Part shown: positions 1-8,528 of the stretch, in pieces
Layout of the letters: each line of letters opens with the position of its first letter
Position numbering within the stretch: position 1 is the first letter of the stretch
Program-made: the position numbers and the translations under genes
Source: Streptomyces sp. NBC_00190
GTDB lineage: Bacteria > Actinomycetota > Actinomycetes > Streptomycetales > Streptomycetaceae
Assembly (NCBI RefSeq): GCF_036203305.1
Contig: NZ_CP108131.1
Span: forward strand, 7,192,001-7,256,000
Direction: 5' to 3'
DNA length: 64,000 bases
The notes under the pieces: generated by a model
Database searches by the model: none
Told to the model about the DNA's origin: nothing
The model's input: the letters and a program-made list of their open reading frames with translations, nothing else

Positions 1-239
1 GGCCCGGAAGGGGCCGGAAGGGGTGCGCCCATCCAGGTAATCGTCACATAAATGCCTGACGGGTCGTGACCTGCGGATCCGTCAGTTGCCCGGAGCGCGC
101 TTCGGCGTGTCGCTCAACCGGGCGGCCCAAAGGCGGAAATGCGGAGGTTGCGGCCCGCCCCGAGGGTTCGACGTGGGAGGCGTTCTCGTCGATCATCCGG
201 GGCCGACGCTCCGGGGCGCTTTCCGCTGGAGGTTCCACC

Positions 240-740
240 ATGCGTGCTTTCCGCGCTCTCACCGTGACGGCGGCAGCCTGCGCCGTGATCGGCCTCAGTA
301 CCCCGTTCGCCGCCGCGAACTCCCCGATGGGCGGGGGTGGCGGACCGAGCAACATCTCGGTCAACCCGTTTGCCGTGCACCAGGGATCCACGATGCAGGT
401 GAGCGCGGCGGGCTGTGGACACGGCGGTACCGTCTCCTCGCCGGGCAACTTTCCGCCGGCCAACCTGTCCGCGGGGTCCATCGGCTTCGCCACCGTCCGG
501 ATCTTCAACCACGCCTCTCCCGGCAACCACACGCTGCAGGTCAAGTGCAACGACAACAGCCTGGTCGCCACCGCCCGCTTCAGGATCCTGGAGGGCAACC
601 CCGCCCAGGGCGGCATCGGCGGCTCCATCGGCCCGTCCACCGCCGAGACCGCCATCGGCGCGGGCCTCGTCGGCGCGGCGGCGCTCGGCGCGGGCGCCCA
701 CGTGATGCGCCGCCGCCGCCCGGTCCGCGCCCGGGCCTGA
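240..740 (+). CDS. Small secreted, C-terminally membrane-anchored protein
   Basis: The 166-residue product has a Sec-type signal peptide (MRAFRALTVTAAACAV) ending near AAAN. A beta-rich middle with two cysteines follows, then a glycine-rich linker (GGIGGS), a hydrophobic helix of about 20 residues and an Arg-rich tail (RRRRPVRARA). This is the layout of an exported protein held in the membrane by its C-terminus; there is no LPXTG sortase motif. The ATG at 240 was chosen because GGAGG lies about 8 bases upstream and the signal peptide begins there. The gene at 889-1476 on the other strand has the same layout, so the two look like diverged paralogs. Function is unknown. Real gene: high confidence; role: not assigned. 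Confidence 0.8.
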   Translation: MRAFRALTVTAAACAVIGLSTPFAAANSPMGGGGGPSNISVNPFAVHQGSTMQVSAAGCGHGGTVSSPGNFPPANLSAGSIGFATVRIFNHASPGNHTLQVKCNDNSLVATARFRILEGNPAQGGIGGSIGPSTAETAIGAGLVGAAALGAGAHVMRRRRPVRARA

Positions 741-810
741 CCGGCCGACCTCCCCGGTCAGTTCCCCCGGGGGCGACTTCCGGGTCGGGCCGGACCCGGA
801 AGGCAGCCCC

Positions 811-862
811 CAACCGCCGGTCGCCCCGGGTCCTGGCCAGGACCCGGGGTCACCGGCGGTTG
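811..862. terminator. Bidirectional terminator between convergent genes
   Basis: A nearly perfect inverted repeat with arms of about 24 bases meets at GGCC and has one or two mismatches. It lies between the stops of two convergent genes (740 and 889) and can serve both. Confidence 0.8.
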
Positions 863-888
863 ACTGGAGTCCGGTCGGCACGGGGGGC

Positions 889-1476
889 TCAGTGCCCGCG
901 ACCGGTGGCCCGGCGGCGCAGGGCATACGCCGTGCCGCCGGCGGCGGCGAGGAAGAGGCCGGCTCCCACGCCGAGCTCGACGGGGTCCATGCCGGCGACG
1001 CTGCCGCCCAGACCGCCGCGGACACCCAGCGTGGAGGAAGTGGCGCCGGTGGCTACGACCGTGGCGACGCCCCTGGCCGCGGTCCGCGTGGAGCTGGTGG
1101 TCGGTCTGCTCGTGCCGCCGGCGATCGTCAGGTCGGCCGAACCGGTCTCCCCGTTGCAGGTGAAGGAGACGGAGTACAAGGCCCCGGGCCGGGCGTCGCG
1201 GTCCACCGTGACCCGTACGGTCTGGCCGCGGGCGATGCTCACGGTGTCGAAGACCCCGGAGGAGGCGGTGGAGTAGGCGGCGTTGCAGCCGGTGACGGAG
1301 AGCACCGTCTGACCGCCGGGGGCGACGGTCGAGGGGGTGAGGGCGAAGCCGAACGAGGTGACCTGCCGGGGCCCGGCCGCGGTCGCGGCGGGCGCGCCGA
1401 GGGCACCGAGCGCGAGTACGGCGCCCGTTGCGGCGGCGCTCAGCAGGGCTATGGCGGAGATACGTATCGCACCCAT
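889..1476 (-). CDS. Small secreted, C-terminally membrane-anchored protein (paralog of 240-740)
   Basis: The 195-residue product has a signal peptide (MGAIRISAIALLSAAATG) with Ala-rich cleavage region and a domain with two cysteines (VTGCNAA, FTCNGE). A Thr/Ser-rich stretch, GG(L)GGS, a hydrophobic helix and an RRRATGRGH tail follow. Domain order and spacing mirror the gene at 240-740, with which it is convergent. GGAG lies about 9 bases before the ATG. No enzymatic motif is visible; a surface or structural role is likely but not shown. Confidence 0.8.
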   Translation of the reverse strand: MGAIRISAIALLSAAATGAVLALGALGAPAATAAGPRQVTSFGFALTPSTVAPGGQTVLSVTGCNAAYSTASSGVFDTVSIARGQTVRVTVDRDARPGALYSVSFTCNGETGSADLTIAGGTSRPTTSSTRTAARGVATVVATGATSSTLGVRGGLGGSVAGMDPVELGVGAGLFLAAAGGTAYALRRRATGRGH

Positions 1477-1680
1477 GGTTGATTCTCCGGATCCCCGAGG
1501 AGCAGCCGCGGAAGGGTTTCCGCACGTGGGGGGTCGTGCGCCTCGATGTTCGACACGCTAGGCCGGGGGGCGGGCACACGCGATCAGGAGCGGGCGAATG
1601 GGGCACGGCACTGGGCCGAACCGGGGACGGGAGGCCCGTCCCCGGTTTGCCGGACGCCGGAGTGCGACGGCTTCCGCCGG

Positions 1681-1710
1681 CCTTCAAGGCCCTTCAAGGC
1701 CCTTCAAGGG
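1681..1710. repeat. Three tandem copies of a 10-bp unit
   Basis: CCTTCAAGGC is repeated three times with one change in the last copy, and weaker copies continue to about 1725. The unit is nearly palindromic. It lies directly downstream of the minus-strand gene ending at 1743 and may act as its terminator. Confidence 0.6.
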
Positions 1711-1742
1711 CCTTCAGCGGCCTTCGGCTGCTTTCGGGGCCC

Positions 1743-2513
1743 TCAGTCCGTGAGGCCCAGATGCGGGAACTGTGAGAGGAACGGTTCGGCGGTGGCCGCG
1801 ACGCCCCGCCCGAACGGCGCGTCGAAGTCCCAGATGAGGAACAGCAGGAAGGCGATGAGCGCGCTGAACAGGCCTGCCAGCAGCAGTTCCCGGAACGACC
1901 GCCGGATCTGCAGGGTGAAGATCAGACCGACCGTCACCAGGGCCCCGGTGATCAGCCCGAACCACACCACCCCCGGCATGGTGGCCCCGGCGCTCTCGCC
2001 GCGCGCGCTGCGGGCGTCGTCCGCCACCGCGACCTGGTCGACCAGCGGCTGGTACGCCTGCCCTTCGTGGTCGGTCTTCGGCTCGTAGTCGGTGACGTCC
2101 CGGCGGATCCGTTCCAGCAGTTCCCCGCCGCGGTCCGTGAGCTCGCCGTTGTCGGCCATCTCCTGCCACTCCGTGTCCACCACGTACGTCACGTACGCGT
2201 CGACGTCGGACCGGATCTTCTTGCGCACCTCGGCCGGGTAGACCTCGGAGCGGACGCTGATCTCGTGCAGGGCCTGCGCCTCCTGGCGCACGTACTCCTG
2301 GGCGGCACCGCGGCCCTCCCAGACACCGGCGATCGCCAGGCCCAGCACGATCGCGTAGATCACCCCGATCATCATCGTCATGTACTCGATGACGTCCGGG
2401 GTCTCGTTCGGATCGTCGTCCTCGCCGATCCGGCGGTGGTTGAAGAAGGTGATGGACAGCACCACGGCACAGGCCGCGGCCATCGCGATGGTCAGGACGA
2501 GCCATTCCGACAA
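1743..2513 (-). CDS. DUF4239 (bestrophin-like) membrane protein
   Basis: About 256 residues with four membrane segments: an N-terminal pair (LVLTIAMAAACAVVLSITFF and MMIGVIYAIVLGLAIAGVW) and a C-terminal pair (VVWFGLITGALVTVGLIF and LLLAGLFSALIAFLLFLIW). Between them is a charged, soluble helical region of about 100 residues. This fits the DUF4239 family, which resembles bestrophin channels; substrate is unknown. The start is taken as TTG at 2513 because GGGAG lies five bases upstream; an in-frame TTG at 2525 has no ribosome binding site. Confidence 0.75.
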   Translation of the reverse strand: MSEWLVLTIAMAAACAVVLSITFFNHRRIGEDDDPNETPDVIEYMTMMIGVIYAIVLGLAIAGVWEGRGAAQEYVRQEAQALHEISVRSEVYPAEVRKKIRSDVDAYVTYVVDTEWQEMADNGELTDRGGELLERIRRDVTDYEPKTDHEGQAYQPLVDQVAVADDARSARGESAGATMPGVVWFGLITGALVTVGLIFTLQIRRSFRELLLAGLFSALIAFLLFLIWDFDAPFGRGVAATAEPFLSQFPHLGLTD

Positions 2514-2556
2514 GATGACTCCCAATCGGGTACGGGCGGGACTTCGGCGGCAGGGT

Positions 2557-3258
2557 CTAGCGCGGGCGCAGCGCGACGATCGCGAGCACCGCGGGCGCCG
2601 CGGTCAGCAGGGTGAAGGTCACCGGCGAGACGTGGTGCTCGACCGGCTTGCGGGCAGGGGCGTGGTAGGCGGGACGGGCCACCGGCCTGGGCGCGGGCGG
2701 CGGTGTCACCACAGGGGTGGGCGGCGGTGGGGCGGGCGCCTTGACGACCCGGGGTGGCGCGGGCGCCGGTTTCGGCGGGGCCGGTTCGGGAGCGACGGGC
2801 TTCGGTACGGGTTTCGGCGCCGGCTTGGGCGGTGGCGGTGGCGGCGGCGTGGGCTTCGGGGGCGGGACGGGTACGGGCGGCGGGGCCGGCGTAGGGGGCG
2901 GAGTGGGTTTGGGCGGCGGAGTCGGCTTCGGCGGGGGAGTCGGCTTCGGGGGGCACGGCGGGGGAGGCGGCGGCGGGCAGTGGTGCCCGCCGTGGTGGCC
3001 GCCCCCGTGCCCTCCTCCGTGCCCTCCTCCGTGGTTGCCGTCGTGGTCATGGCCGTGGTCGCGGCCGTGATGTCCGCCACCCGGGCCGTCTCCGCGGCCG
3101 CCGCCGGAGGCCACTGCGACCACCGTGATGGCGGCCGCGCCGTCGTCGGCGTCGGTCGTCGCGTAAGCGCAGCTATCAGCCACGGCCGGCGTGACGGACA
3201 AGGCCGCCCACAGCAGGACCGGGACCGCCAGCAAGCGCCTGGCACAGGCTCTGTTCAC
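2557..3258 (-). CDS. Secreted His-rich / Pro-rich surface protein
   Basis: From a GTG at 3258 the product is about 233 residues. A signal peptide (ACARRLLAVPVLLWAALSV, cleavage after VADS) comes first. Then comes a Gly/His segment with repeated HGGGHGGG and HDHDGNH units, a run of CPPPPPPPCPPKP, and a long PKPTPPP-type Pro/Lys segment. A C-terminal hydrophobic helix ends in RPR. The His cluster looks able to bind zinc, nickel or copper, and the Pro-rich stalk could span the wall; both points are inference. The start is uncertain because no clear ribosome binding site precedes any candidate. The long Gly-rich frame on the other strand is a shadow. Confidence 0.6.
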   Translation of the reverse strand: MNRACARRLLAVPVLLWAALSVTPAVADSCAYATTDADDGAAAITVVAVASGGGRGDGPGGGHHGRDHGHDHDGNHGGGHGGGHGGGHHGGHHCPPPPPPPCPPKPTPPPKPTPPPKPTPPPTPAPPPVPVPPPKPTPPPPPPPKPAPKPVPKPVAPEPAPPKPAPAPPRVVKAPAPPPPTPVVTPPPAPRPVARPAYHAPARKPVEHHVSPVTFTLLTAAPAVLAIVALRPR

Positions 3259-3585
3259 CCCGGGAGCATGGGCCCGCGCACACCCGCGCACGCGAGGGTC
3301 CGTCACGGTTCGCCTGAACGGGTGGAGTGGTGACCAGTGAGGTTTGAGCCAGCCGTGAGCCGACCGTCGGGCGGGTACGGGCACTCACTGCGCATTTCCC
3401 AAAAGGGATTTGTCGGTATCGATCAATCCGCCGGGCGGGGGTGGCGGTCGCCTTTGGTGTGTGACGAAGAACGGATCGCCAATTTCCGCTTTTGCTCGCC
3501 TCGTTGGGAAATGATCAGTAGATTCGGCTCGGACAGGAGTCCGACGTCGGACGGACCGCCGCAGGAACAACGCTTGGAGACCCCG

Positions 3586-4416
3586 ATGGAGCGCCCCGCC
3601 TGGGCCCCGCCAGGTATCGACATATCGGTGCCGAGCGTGTCCCGCATGTACGATTACTACCTGGGCGGCTCCCACAATTTCGAGGTCGACCGTCAGGCGG
3701 CCCGCCGGGCGATGGAATTCATGCCGGGCCTGCCCAAGATCATGCAGGCGAACCGGGCATTCATGCGCCGCGCCGTACGGCACGCCGTCGCCGAGGGCGT
3801 CACGCAGTTCCTCGACATCGGCTCCGGCATCCCCACCTTCGGCAATGTCCACGAGATCGCCCAGGCCGCCAGCCCCGAGGCGCGCGTGGTCTACGTCGAC
3901 CACGACCCGGTGGCCGTGGCCCACAGCCGGGCCGTCCTGGAGGGCGACGACCGCTGCACCGTCGTCGCCGCCGATCTCCGCAAGCCGCGGGACATCCTGG
4001 GCGCCCCCGAAGTGGGCCGGCTGCTCGACTTCGACCGCCCGGTCGCGCTCTTGCTCGTCGCGGTCCTGCACTTCCTGGAGGACGCGGACGATCCGTACGG
4101 TGCCGTGGCCGAGCTGCGCGACGCCCTGGCCCCGGGCAGCCTGCTGATCCTCACGCACGCCTCGTTCGAGGGAATCCCGCTCACGGAGGAGGTCGCGGGC
4201 GGTACCGTCAGCGTCTACCGGGACATCCGCAACCCCCTCGTGATGCGCAGCGGCGAGCAGATCCGACGCTTCTTCGACGGGTTCGAGCTGCTGGAGCCCG
4301 GGCTGGTCTCCATGCCGGAGTGGCGGCCGGACCGCCCCGAGAACGCGGAGGACGGCGTGGCGCAGGAGGACCCGTACGCCTACTCGGGCTTCAGCGGAGT
4401 GGGACGCAAGGCGTGA
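3586..4416 (+). CDS. SAM-dependent methyltransferase, DUF574 family
   Basis: The 276-residue protein belongs to the S-adenosyl methyltransferase family (DUF574/PF04672) that is expanded in actinomycetes. Visible hallmarks are the N-terminal SVSRMYDYYLGGSHNF, the SAM-binding motif I FLDIGSGIPT, the acidic residue after strand 2 (VVYVDHDPVAV), and LLVAVLHFLED. The ATG at 3586 has GGAGA about 7 bases upstream, so the in-frame extension to 3337 is rejected. It overlaps the following GGDEF/EAL gene by four bases, so the two are translationally coupled. The methylated substrate is unknown. Confidence 0.85.
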   Translation: MERPAWAPPGIDISVPSVSRMYDYYLGGSHNFEVDRQAARRAMEFMPGLPKIMQANRAFMRRAVRHAVAEGVTQFLDIGSGIPTFGNVHEIAQAASPEARVVYVDHDPVAVAHSRAVLEGDDRCTVVAADLRKPRDILGAPEVGRLLDFDRPVALLLVAVLHFLEDADDPYGAVAELRDALAPGSLLILTHASFEGIPLTEEVAGGTVSVYRDIRNPLVMRSGEQIRRFFDGFELLEPGLVSMPEWRPDRPENAEDGVAQEDPYAYSGFSGVGRKA

Positions 4417-6650
4417 GACTCCCGGCACAGACGGCGGGCGCGCCGGACGCCGCCGCGGCGCCCGCCGAGGCTCCCGAGTCCGAGGCGCCGTCCGAGCCCG
4501 CGGCGGCTCCCAAGGGCGGCACCGAGGACCGCATCGCCCGCTTCGCGACCATCTGGGGACGGGCGATCTTCCCGGTGACGGCGACCTCGCTGACGCGTCC
4601 CGAGTTCGAACGCCACCTCGTACCGCTCACCCGGACCCTCGCCGAGGCCCTGCACGCCCGGCCCTTCGACGCGGCCGTCGCCCAGCGGGTGGGGACGGAG
4701 CTCGTCGCCGTGCACTGCACCGACCCCGAGGCGCTGGCCGGCACGCTCGGGGTGGTCGAGTCGTACCTGGTGCTCTACTGCGGCCCGGGTGGTTCGGGTG
4801 TGGAGGAGACCGAGGAGTACCGGGCCCGCTGTGCCCGCCTCCAGCACGGGATCGCGGCGGGGTTCGCGCGCGCCCTGCGCGAGCGCACCCTCAAGGAGCA
4901 GGAGGCCATAGCCCGCTCCGCGCTGACCGCCCGCATCGATGCGCAGCAGGCCCTGCACGCGAGCGAGGAACGCTTCCGGGCGGTCTTCGAGGGGGCGGCC
5001 GTCGGGATCGGCATCGCCGACCTGGACGGAAACATCCTGGAGGTCAACGACGCGCTGCTGAAGATGTTCGGCGGCCTGGAGGGGCACGTCCGGGGCCGCA
5101 AGGTCAGCGAGTGGGGACACCCCGACGACACCCCGCACGTCTGGCGGATGTACGGCGAGCTGGTACGCGGCGAGCGCGAGAACTACCGCGTGGAGAAGCC
5201 GTACTACCGGCACGACGGCACCGTGCTGTGGACCAACCTGACGGTGTCCCTGCTCCGCGACGCCGAGGGGGCGCCGCAGTACCAGCTGGCGCTGATGGAG
5301 GACACCACCGAGCGTCGGCTGCTGAACCTGCGCCTGCGCTACGAGGCCACGCACGACGCCCTGACCGGCCTGCCCAACCGGACGCTGTTCTTCGAGCGGC
5401 TGGAGAAGGCCCTCAGCGGGGCCGGAGGCAGCCACTTCGGCCTGTGCTACCTGGATCTCGACGGGTTCAAGACGGTCAACGACAGTCTCGGCCACTCGGC
5501 GGGCGACCGGCTGCTGGTGGAGGTCGCCGACCGGCTGCAGAGCTGCGCGACGGGCCCCGGCGAGGTGGTCGCCCGGCTCGGCGGCGACGAGTTCGTCGCC
5601 CTGACCACCGGCTCCGACATCGAGCACAAGGTGACCGACCTCGCGGTCCGCATCCTGTCGGCCCTCTCCACGCCGATCCGGCTGGAGGGCCGCGAGCTGT
5701 CGGTCCGGGGCAGCATCGGCATCGTCGAGGGTCCGGCCGGGGAGCGCACCCCCGCGGAGGTGCTGCGCAGCGCCGACATCACGATGTACCGGGCCAAGGC
5801 GGCCGGCGGCAACCGTTTCGAGTTCGCCGACGCCGAGGCCGACGCCCGGGCCATCACCCGGCACGGACTGACCAACGCCCTGCCGGCGGCGCTGGAGCGC
5901 GGCGAGTTCTTCATCGAGTACCAGCCGCTGGTCCACATGCACGACGGCAGCGTTCACGGCGCGGAGGCGCTGGTGCGCTGGTCGCACCCGCAGTACGGGG
6001 TGCTAGGGCCGGACCGCTTCATCCCGCTCGCCGAACGGACCGGACTGATCGTGCCGCTCGGCCGCTGGGTCCTCGAGGAGGCGGTCCGTCAGGCCCGCAA
6101 CTGGCAGCGCCAGCACGGCGGCTCGGCCCTGCGGATCAACGTCAACCTCTCTCCGACCCAGCTGCACCATCCGGGCCTGGTCGCCGACACCGTCGCCGTG
6201 CTGGAGAAGTCGGGCCTCGCCCCCGGCGCACTGTGCCTGGAGGTCACCGAATCGGCCCTGATAGGCGCCGACGACGAACTCCTGGAACCATTGCGCCGGC
6301 TCGCGGCCCTCGGTGTGGACATCGCCCTCGACGACTTCGGCACCGGCTACTCGAACCTGGCCAACCTGCGCCGCCTGCCGGTCAGTGTCCTGAAGCTGGA
6401 CCGCTCCTTCACCCAGGGGATGCAGCAGATCCCGGCCAACCCCGTCGACGTCAAGATCGTGGAGGGGATCGTCGCGCTGGCCCACAGTCTCGAACTCGCC
6501 GTCACCGTCGAAGGCGTGGAGACCGGCGCCCAGGCCGCCCAGCTGCGCGCCCTCGGCTGCGACACCGCCCAGGGCTGGTACTACGCCCGCCCCGGCGCCC
6601 CCGACCGCATCCACACCCTCTCCCTCTCGGACGCGGTGCCGACGCTCTGA
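4413..6650 (+). CDS. rmdA: PAS-GGDEF-EAL c-di-GMP turnover protein (RmdA-like)
   Basis: The 745-residue cytoplasmic protein makes and/or degrades cyclic di-GMP. An unassigned helical region (about 35-175) precedes a PAS/PAC domain (180-300). The GGDEF domain (305-475) has an intact RLGGDEF signature at 388-394. The EAL domain (485-735) has EALVRW at 518 and DDFGTGYS near 615. No membrane segment is visible. The GTG start overlaps the upstream methyltransferase stop (GTGA). Domain order and neighbourhood match RmdA of Streptomyces, a c-di-GMP phosphodiesterase affecting development, from memory. Both catalytic signatures look intact, so dual activity is possible. The in-frame extension upstream of 4413 lies inside the previous gene. 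Confidence 0.85.
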   Translation: MRLPAQTAGAPDAAAAPAEAPESEAPSEPAAAPKGGTEDRIARFATIWGRAIFPVTATSLTRPEFERHLVPLTRTLAEALHARPFDAAVAQRVGTELVAVHCTDPEALAGTLGVVESYLVLYCGPGGSGVEETEEYRARCARLQHGIAAGFARALRERTLKEQEAIARSALTARIDAQQALHASEERFRAVFEGAAVGIGIADLDGNILEVNDALLKMFGGLEGHVRGRKVSEWGHPDDTPHVWRMYGELVRGERENYRVEKPYYRHDGTVLWTNLTVSLLRDAEGAPQYQLALMEDTTERRLLNLRLRYEATHDALTGLPNRTLFFERLEKALSGAGGSHFGLCYLDLDGFKTVNDSLGHSAGDRLLVEVADRLQSCATGPGEVVARLGGDEFVALTTGSDIEHKVTDLAVRILSALSTPIRLEGRELSVRGSIGIVEGPAGERTPAEVLRSADITMYRAKAAGGNRFEFADAEADARAITRHGLTNALPAALERGEFFIEYQPLVHMHDGSVHGAEALVRWSHPQYGVLGPDRFIPLAERTGLIVPLGRWVLEEAVRQARNWQRQHGGSALRINVNLSPTQLHHPGLVADTVAVLEKSGLAPGALCLEVTESALIGADDELLEPLRRLAALGVDIALDDFGTGYSNLANLRRLPVSVLKLDRSFTQGMQQIPANPVDVKIVEGIVALAHSLELAVTVEGVETGAQAAQLRALGCDTAQGWYYARPGAPDRIHTLSLSDAVPTL

Positions 6651-6665
6651 CCCCGCCCGGGGTCA
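6648..6665. terminator. Hairpin embedding two convergent stop codons
   Basis: TGACCCCGCCCGGGGTCA is a perfect palindrome around two central bases. Its ends are the stop codons of the plus-strand gene (6648-6650) and the minus-strand gene (6663-6665). Confidence 0.55.
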
Positions 6666-7730
6666 GGCCAGTCCGGCCTCGGTGCCGCGGCCGGGCTCGC
6701 GCACCGCTGCCAGGACCCGCTCGTGCCGCCCGACGGTGTCGGCCAGCACGTGGGCGGCCGCCGGGAGCCGCTCGGCCTCGTAGGCGTCGAGCACGCCGTC
6801 CGCGGCCGGGTCGGTCAGGGCTGCGGCCAGAGTACGGCCGAGCGCGGCCGCGTCCTGCACCCCGGTGTTCATGCCGAGGCCGCCGGCTATGGGATGGACG
6901 TGCGCCGCGTCCCCGGCGAGGAAGACCCGGCCCTCGCGCATCCGGGCAGCCATGCGGACATTGACCCGCCAGGCCGCGAGCCAGGTGGGATCCGTCAGCC
7001 GGATCCCCGGAACCCGGGCGTGCCGGTCGAAGAGACGCTGGAAGCCCTCCAGCGAGGGAGGCAGCGGCTCTCCGTTCTCGCCGAGTTCGGGTGAGGCCTG
7101 GAGCTGGAAGACGTCCGTCGCCGGTATCGGGCAGAGCAGCATTCCCCCGCCGTCCGAGGTGAACCACTGGTGCCAGTGGTCCCGGCTCAGCCCCGGCGCC
7201 TTCACGTCCCCGATCACCATCGTCTCCGTGGCGTCCGTGCGTCCCTCGAAGGGGATCCCGAGGAGTTTGCGGACGGAGCTGTGGCCGCCGTCGCACCCGG
7301 CGGCGTAGCCGGCGCGGACCGAACGGCCGTCCGCCAGCTCCGCGGTGACCCCGGTCGCGTCCTGGGTGACGCCGACGACCTGGGCCTGGTACTCGATCGG
7401 GACGCCGAGGCCGGCGAGCAGCTCGCGGAGAGCCTCTTCGACCTGCCACTGGCCGATGAGCAGGCCGTCGCCGGTCGGCGTGTCGTTGATGTGGGCGCCG
7501 TCGAAGTACTTGCGCAGGATCACGCCCCGGGTGCCGATGGCCGCCATCCGCTCCGCGGCGCCGAGCCGGGCGAAGACCTCCAGGCTGCTCGGGACGAGGC
7601 CCTTGCCCCGGGACTCGCGGTGGGGCCCAGAGCGTCCGTCGAGGACGCGGACGGCGATCCCGCGGAGGGCAAGGTCGCAGGCCAGGGTGAGTCCGGTGGG
7701 TCCGGAGCCCACGATCAGAACGTCGGTCAT
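6663..7730 (-). CDS. FAD-dependent monooxygenase (class A, aromatic hydroxylase type)
   Basis: The 355-residue flavoprotein has the three motifs of class A monooxygenases: the Rossmann GSGPTGLT at the N-terminus, the DG motif (GCDGGHSSVRK) near 145, and the GD motif (FLAGDAAHVHPIAGG) near 270. Such enzymes hydroxylate aromatic or polyketide substrates with NAD(P)H and oxygen. The length is a little short for the family (usually 380-550), so the C-terminal domain is minimal. A TetR gene diverges 131 bases away and is the likely regulator. Substrate unknown. Confidence 0.85.
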   Translation of the reverse strand: MTDVLIVGSGPTGLTLACDLALRGIAVRVLDGRSGPHRESRGKGLVPSSLEVFARLGAAERMAAIGTRGVILRKYFDGAHINDTPTGDGLLIGQWQVEEALRELLAGLGVPIEYQAQVVGVTQDATGVTAELADGRSVRAGYAAGCDGGHSSVRKLLGIPFEGRTDATETMVIGDVKAPGLSRDHWHQWFTSDGGGMLLCPIPATDVFQLQASPELGENGEPLPPSLEGFQRLFDRHARVPGIRLTDPTWLAAWRVNVRMAARMREGRVFLAGDAAHVHPIAGGLGMNTGVQDAAALGRTLAAALTDPAADGVLDAYEAERLPAAAHVLADTVGRHERVLAAVREPGRGTEAGLA

Positions 7731-7861
7731 CGGAGGTCCTCTCGTCGTCTCGTTGTCGTTGCCTCAAGGAAAGCGGCTCCCGACACAAAAAGCAACCCAG
7801 TCAAAAAAATAACCGGATATGAAAAATAACTCGGTCACATCCTCGTGTTAGGGTGTGAAGC

Positions 7862-8512
7862 ATGGACAACAACACGACGGGTCTGCGCGAGAACAAGAAG
7901 CTCCGTACGCGTCACCGACTGGCGGCCACGGCGCTCGAACTCTTCCTGGAGCGCGGCTTCGACGCCGTCTCGGTGGCAGACGTCGCCGCCGCGGCGGAGG
8001 TCTCCAAGCCCACGCTGTTCCGGTACTTCCCGAGCAAGGAGGACCTGGTCCTGGACCGGTTCGCCGACCATCAGGACGAGGTGGCGCGCATCGTGCGCGA
8101 CCGGCCGGCCGGGCAGGGCCCGGTCGGCGCGGTACACGCGCACTTCCTGGAGGCCCTCGACCGGCGGGACCCGATCACCGGGCTCTGCGACCATCCCGAC
8201 GTGCTCGCATTCCAGCGCCTGCTCTACTCCACCGCGAGTCTGGAGTCGCGCCTCGCCCTCTACACCACCCGCGAAGTGGAACTGCTCGCCGCGGCCCTCG
8301 AAGCCGAGTCGGCCCCACCGCTCACCGCCCGGCTGGCGGCGCTGCACCTGGTGGCCGTGCGCCACGAACTGGGCCGGGAGAACTGGCGTCGCATCGACTC
8401 CGGCCGGAGCGCCGGCGAGGCCTATCCGGCGGCTGTGGCCGACGCCGACGCGGCTTTCGGGATGCTGTCCGGCGGCCTCGACCTGGCCCTGCCCGCGGCC
8501 ACCGCGGGCTGA
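7862..8512 (+). CDS. TetR family transcriptional regulator
   Basis: The 216-residue protein has an N-terminal helix-turn-helix (about 20-65) with the TetR signature VSKPTLFRYFPSKEDL. The effector-binding domain is variable. It is divergent from the FAD monooxygenase and probably represses it, since this pairing is common. The AT-rich 130-base intergenic region holds two similar stretches, AAAAATAACCGG and AAAAATAACTCGG, spaced about 20 bases apart. They are the best candidates for the operator. Confidence 0.85.
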   Translation: MDNNTTGLRENKKLRTRHRLAATALELFLERGFDAVSVADVAAAAEVSKPTLFRYFPSKEDLVLDRFADHQDEVARIVRDRPAGQGPVGAVHAHFLEALDRRDPITGLCDHPDVLAFQRLLYSTASLESRLALYTTREVELLAAALEAESAPPLTARLAALHLVAVRHELGRENWRRIDSGRSAGEAYPAAVADADAAFGMLSGGLDLALPAATAG

Positions 8513-8528
8513 CCGCCCCGGTCAGCCC
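8506..8528. terminator. Hairpin embedding two convergent stop codons
   Basis: A nine-base stem (GGGCTGACC with GGTCAGCCC, five-base loop) contains the stop of the TetR gene (8510-8512) and the stop of the LysR gene (8522-8524). Confidence 0.6.

Noticed and set aside
2717..3070. Gly-rich frame on the plus strand
   Set aside because: It is the complement of the Pro-rich stalk of the minus-strand surface protein and has no ribosome binding site.
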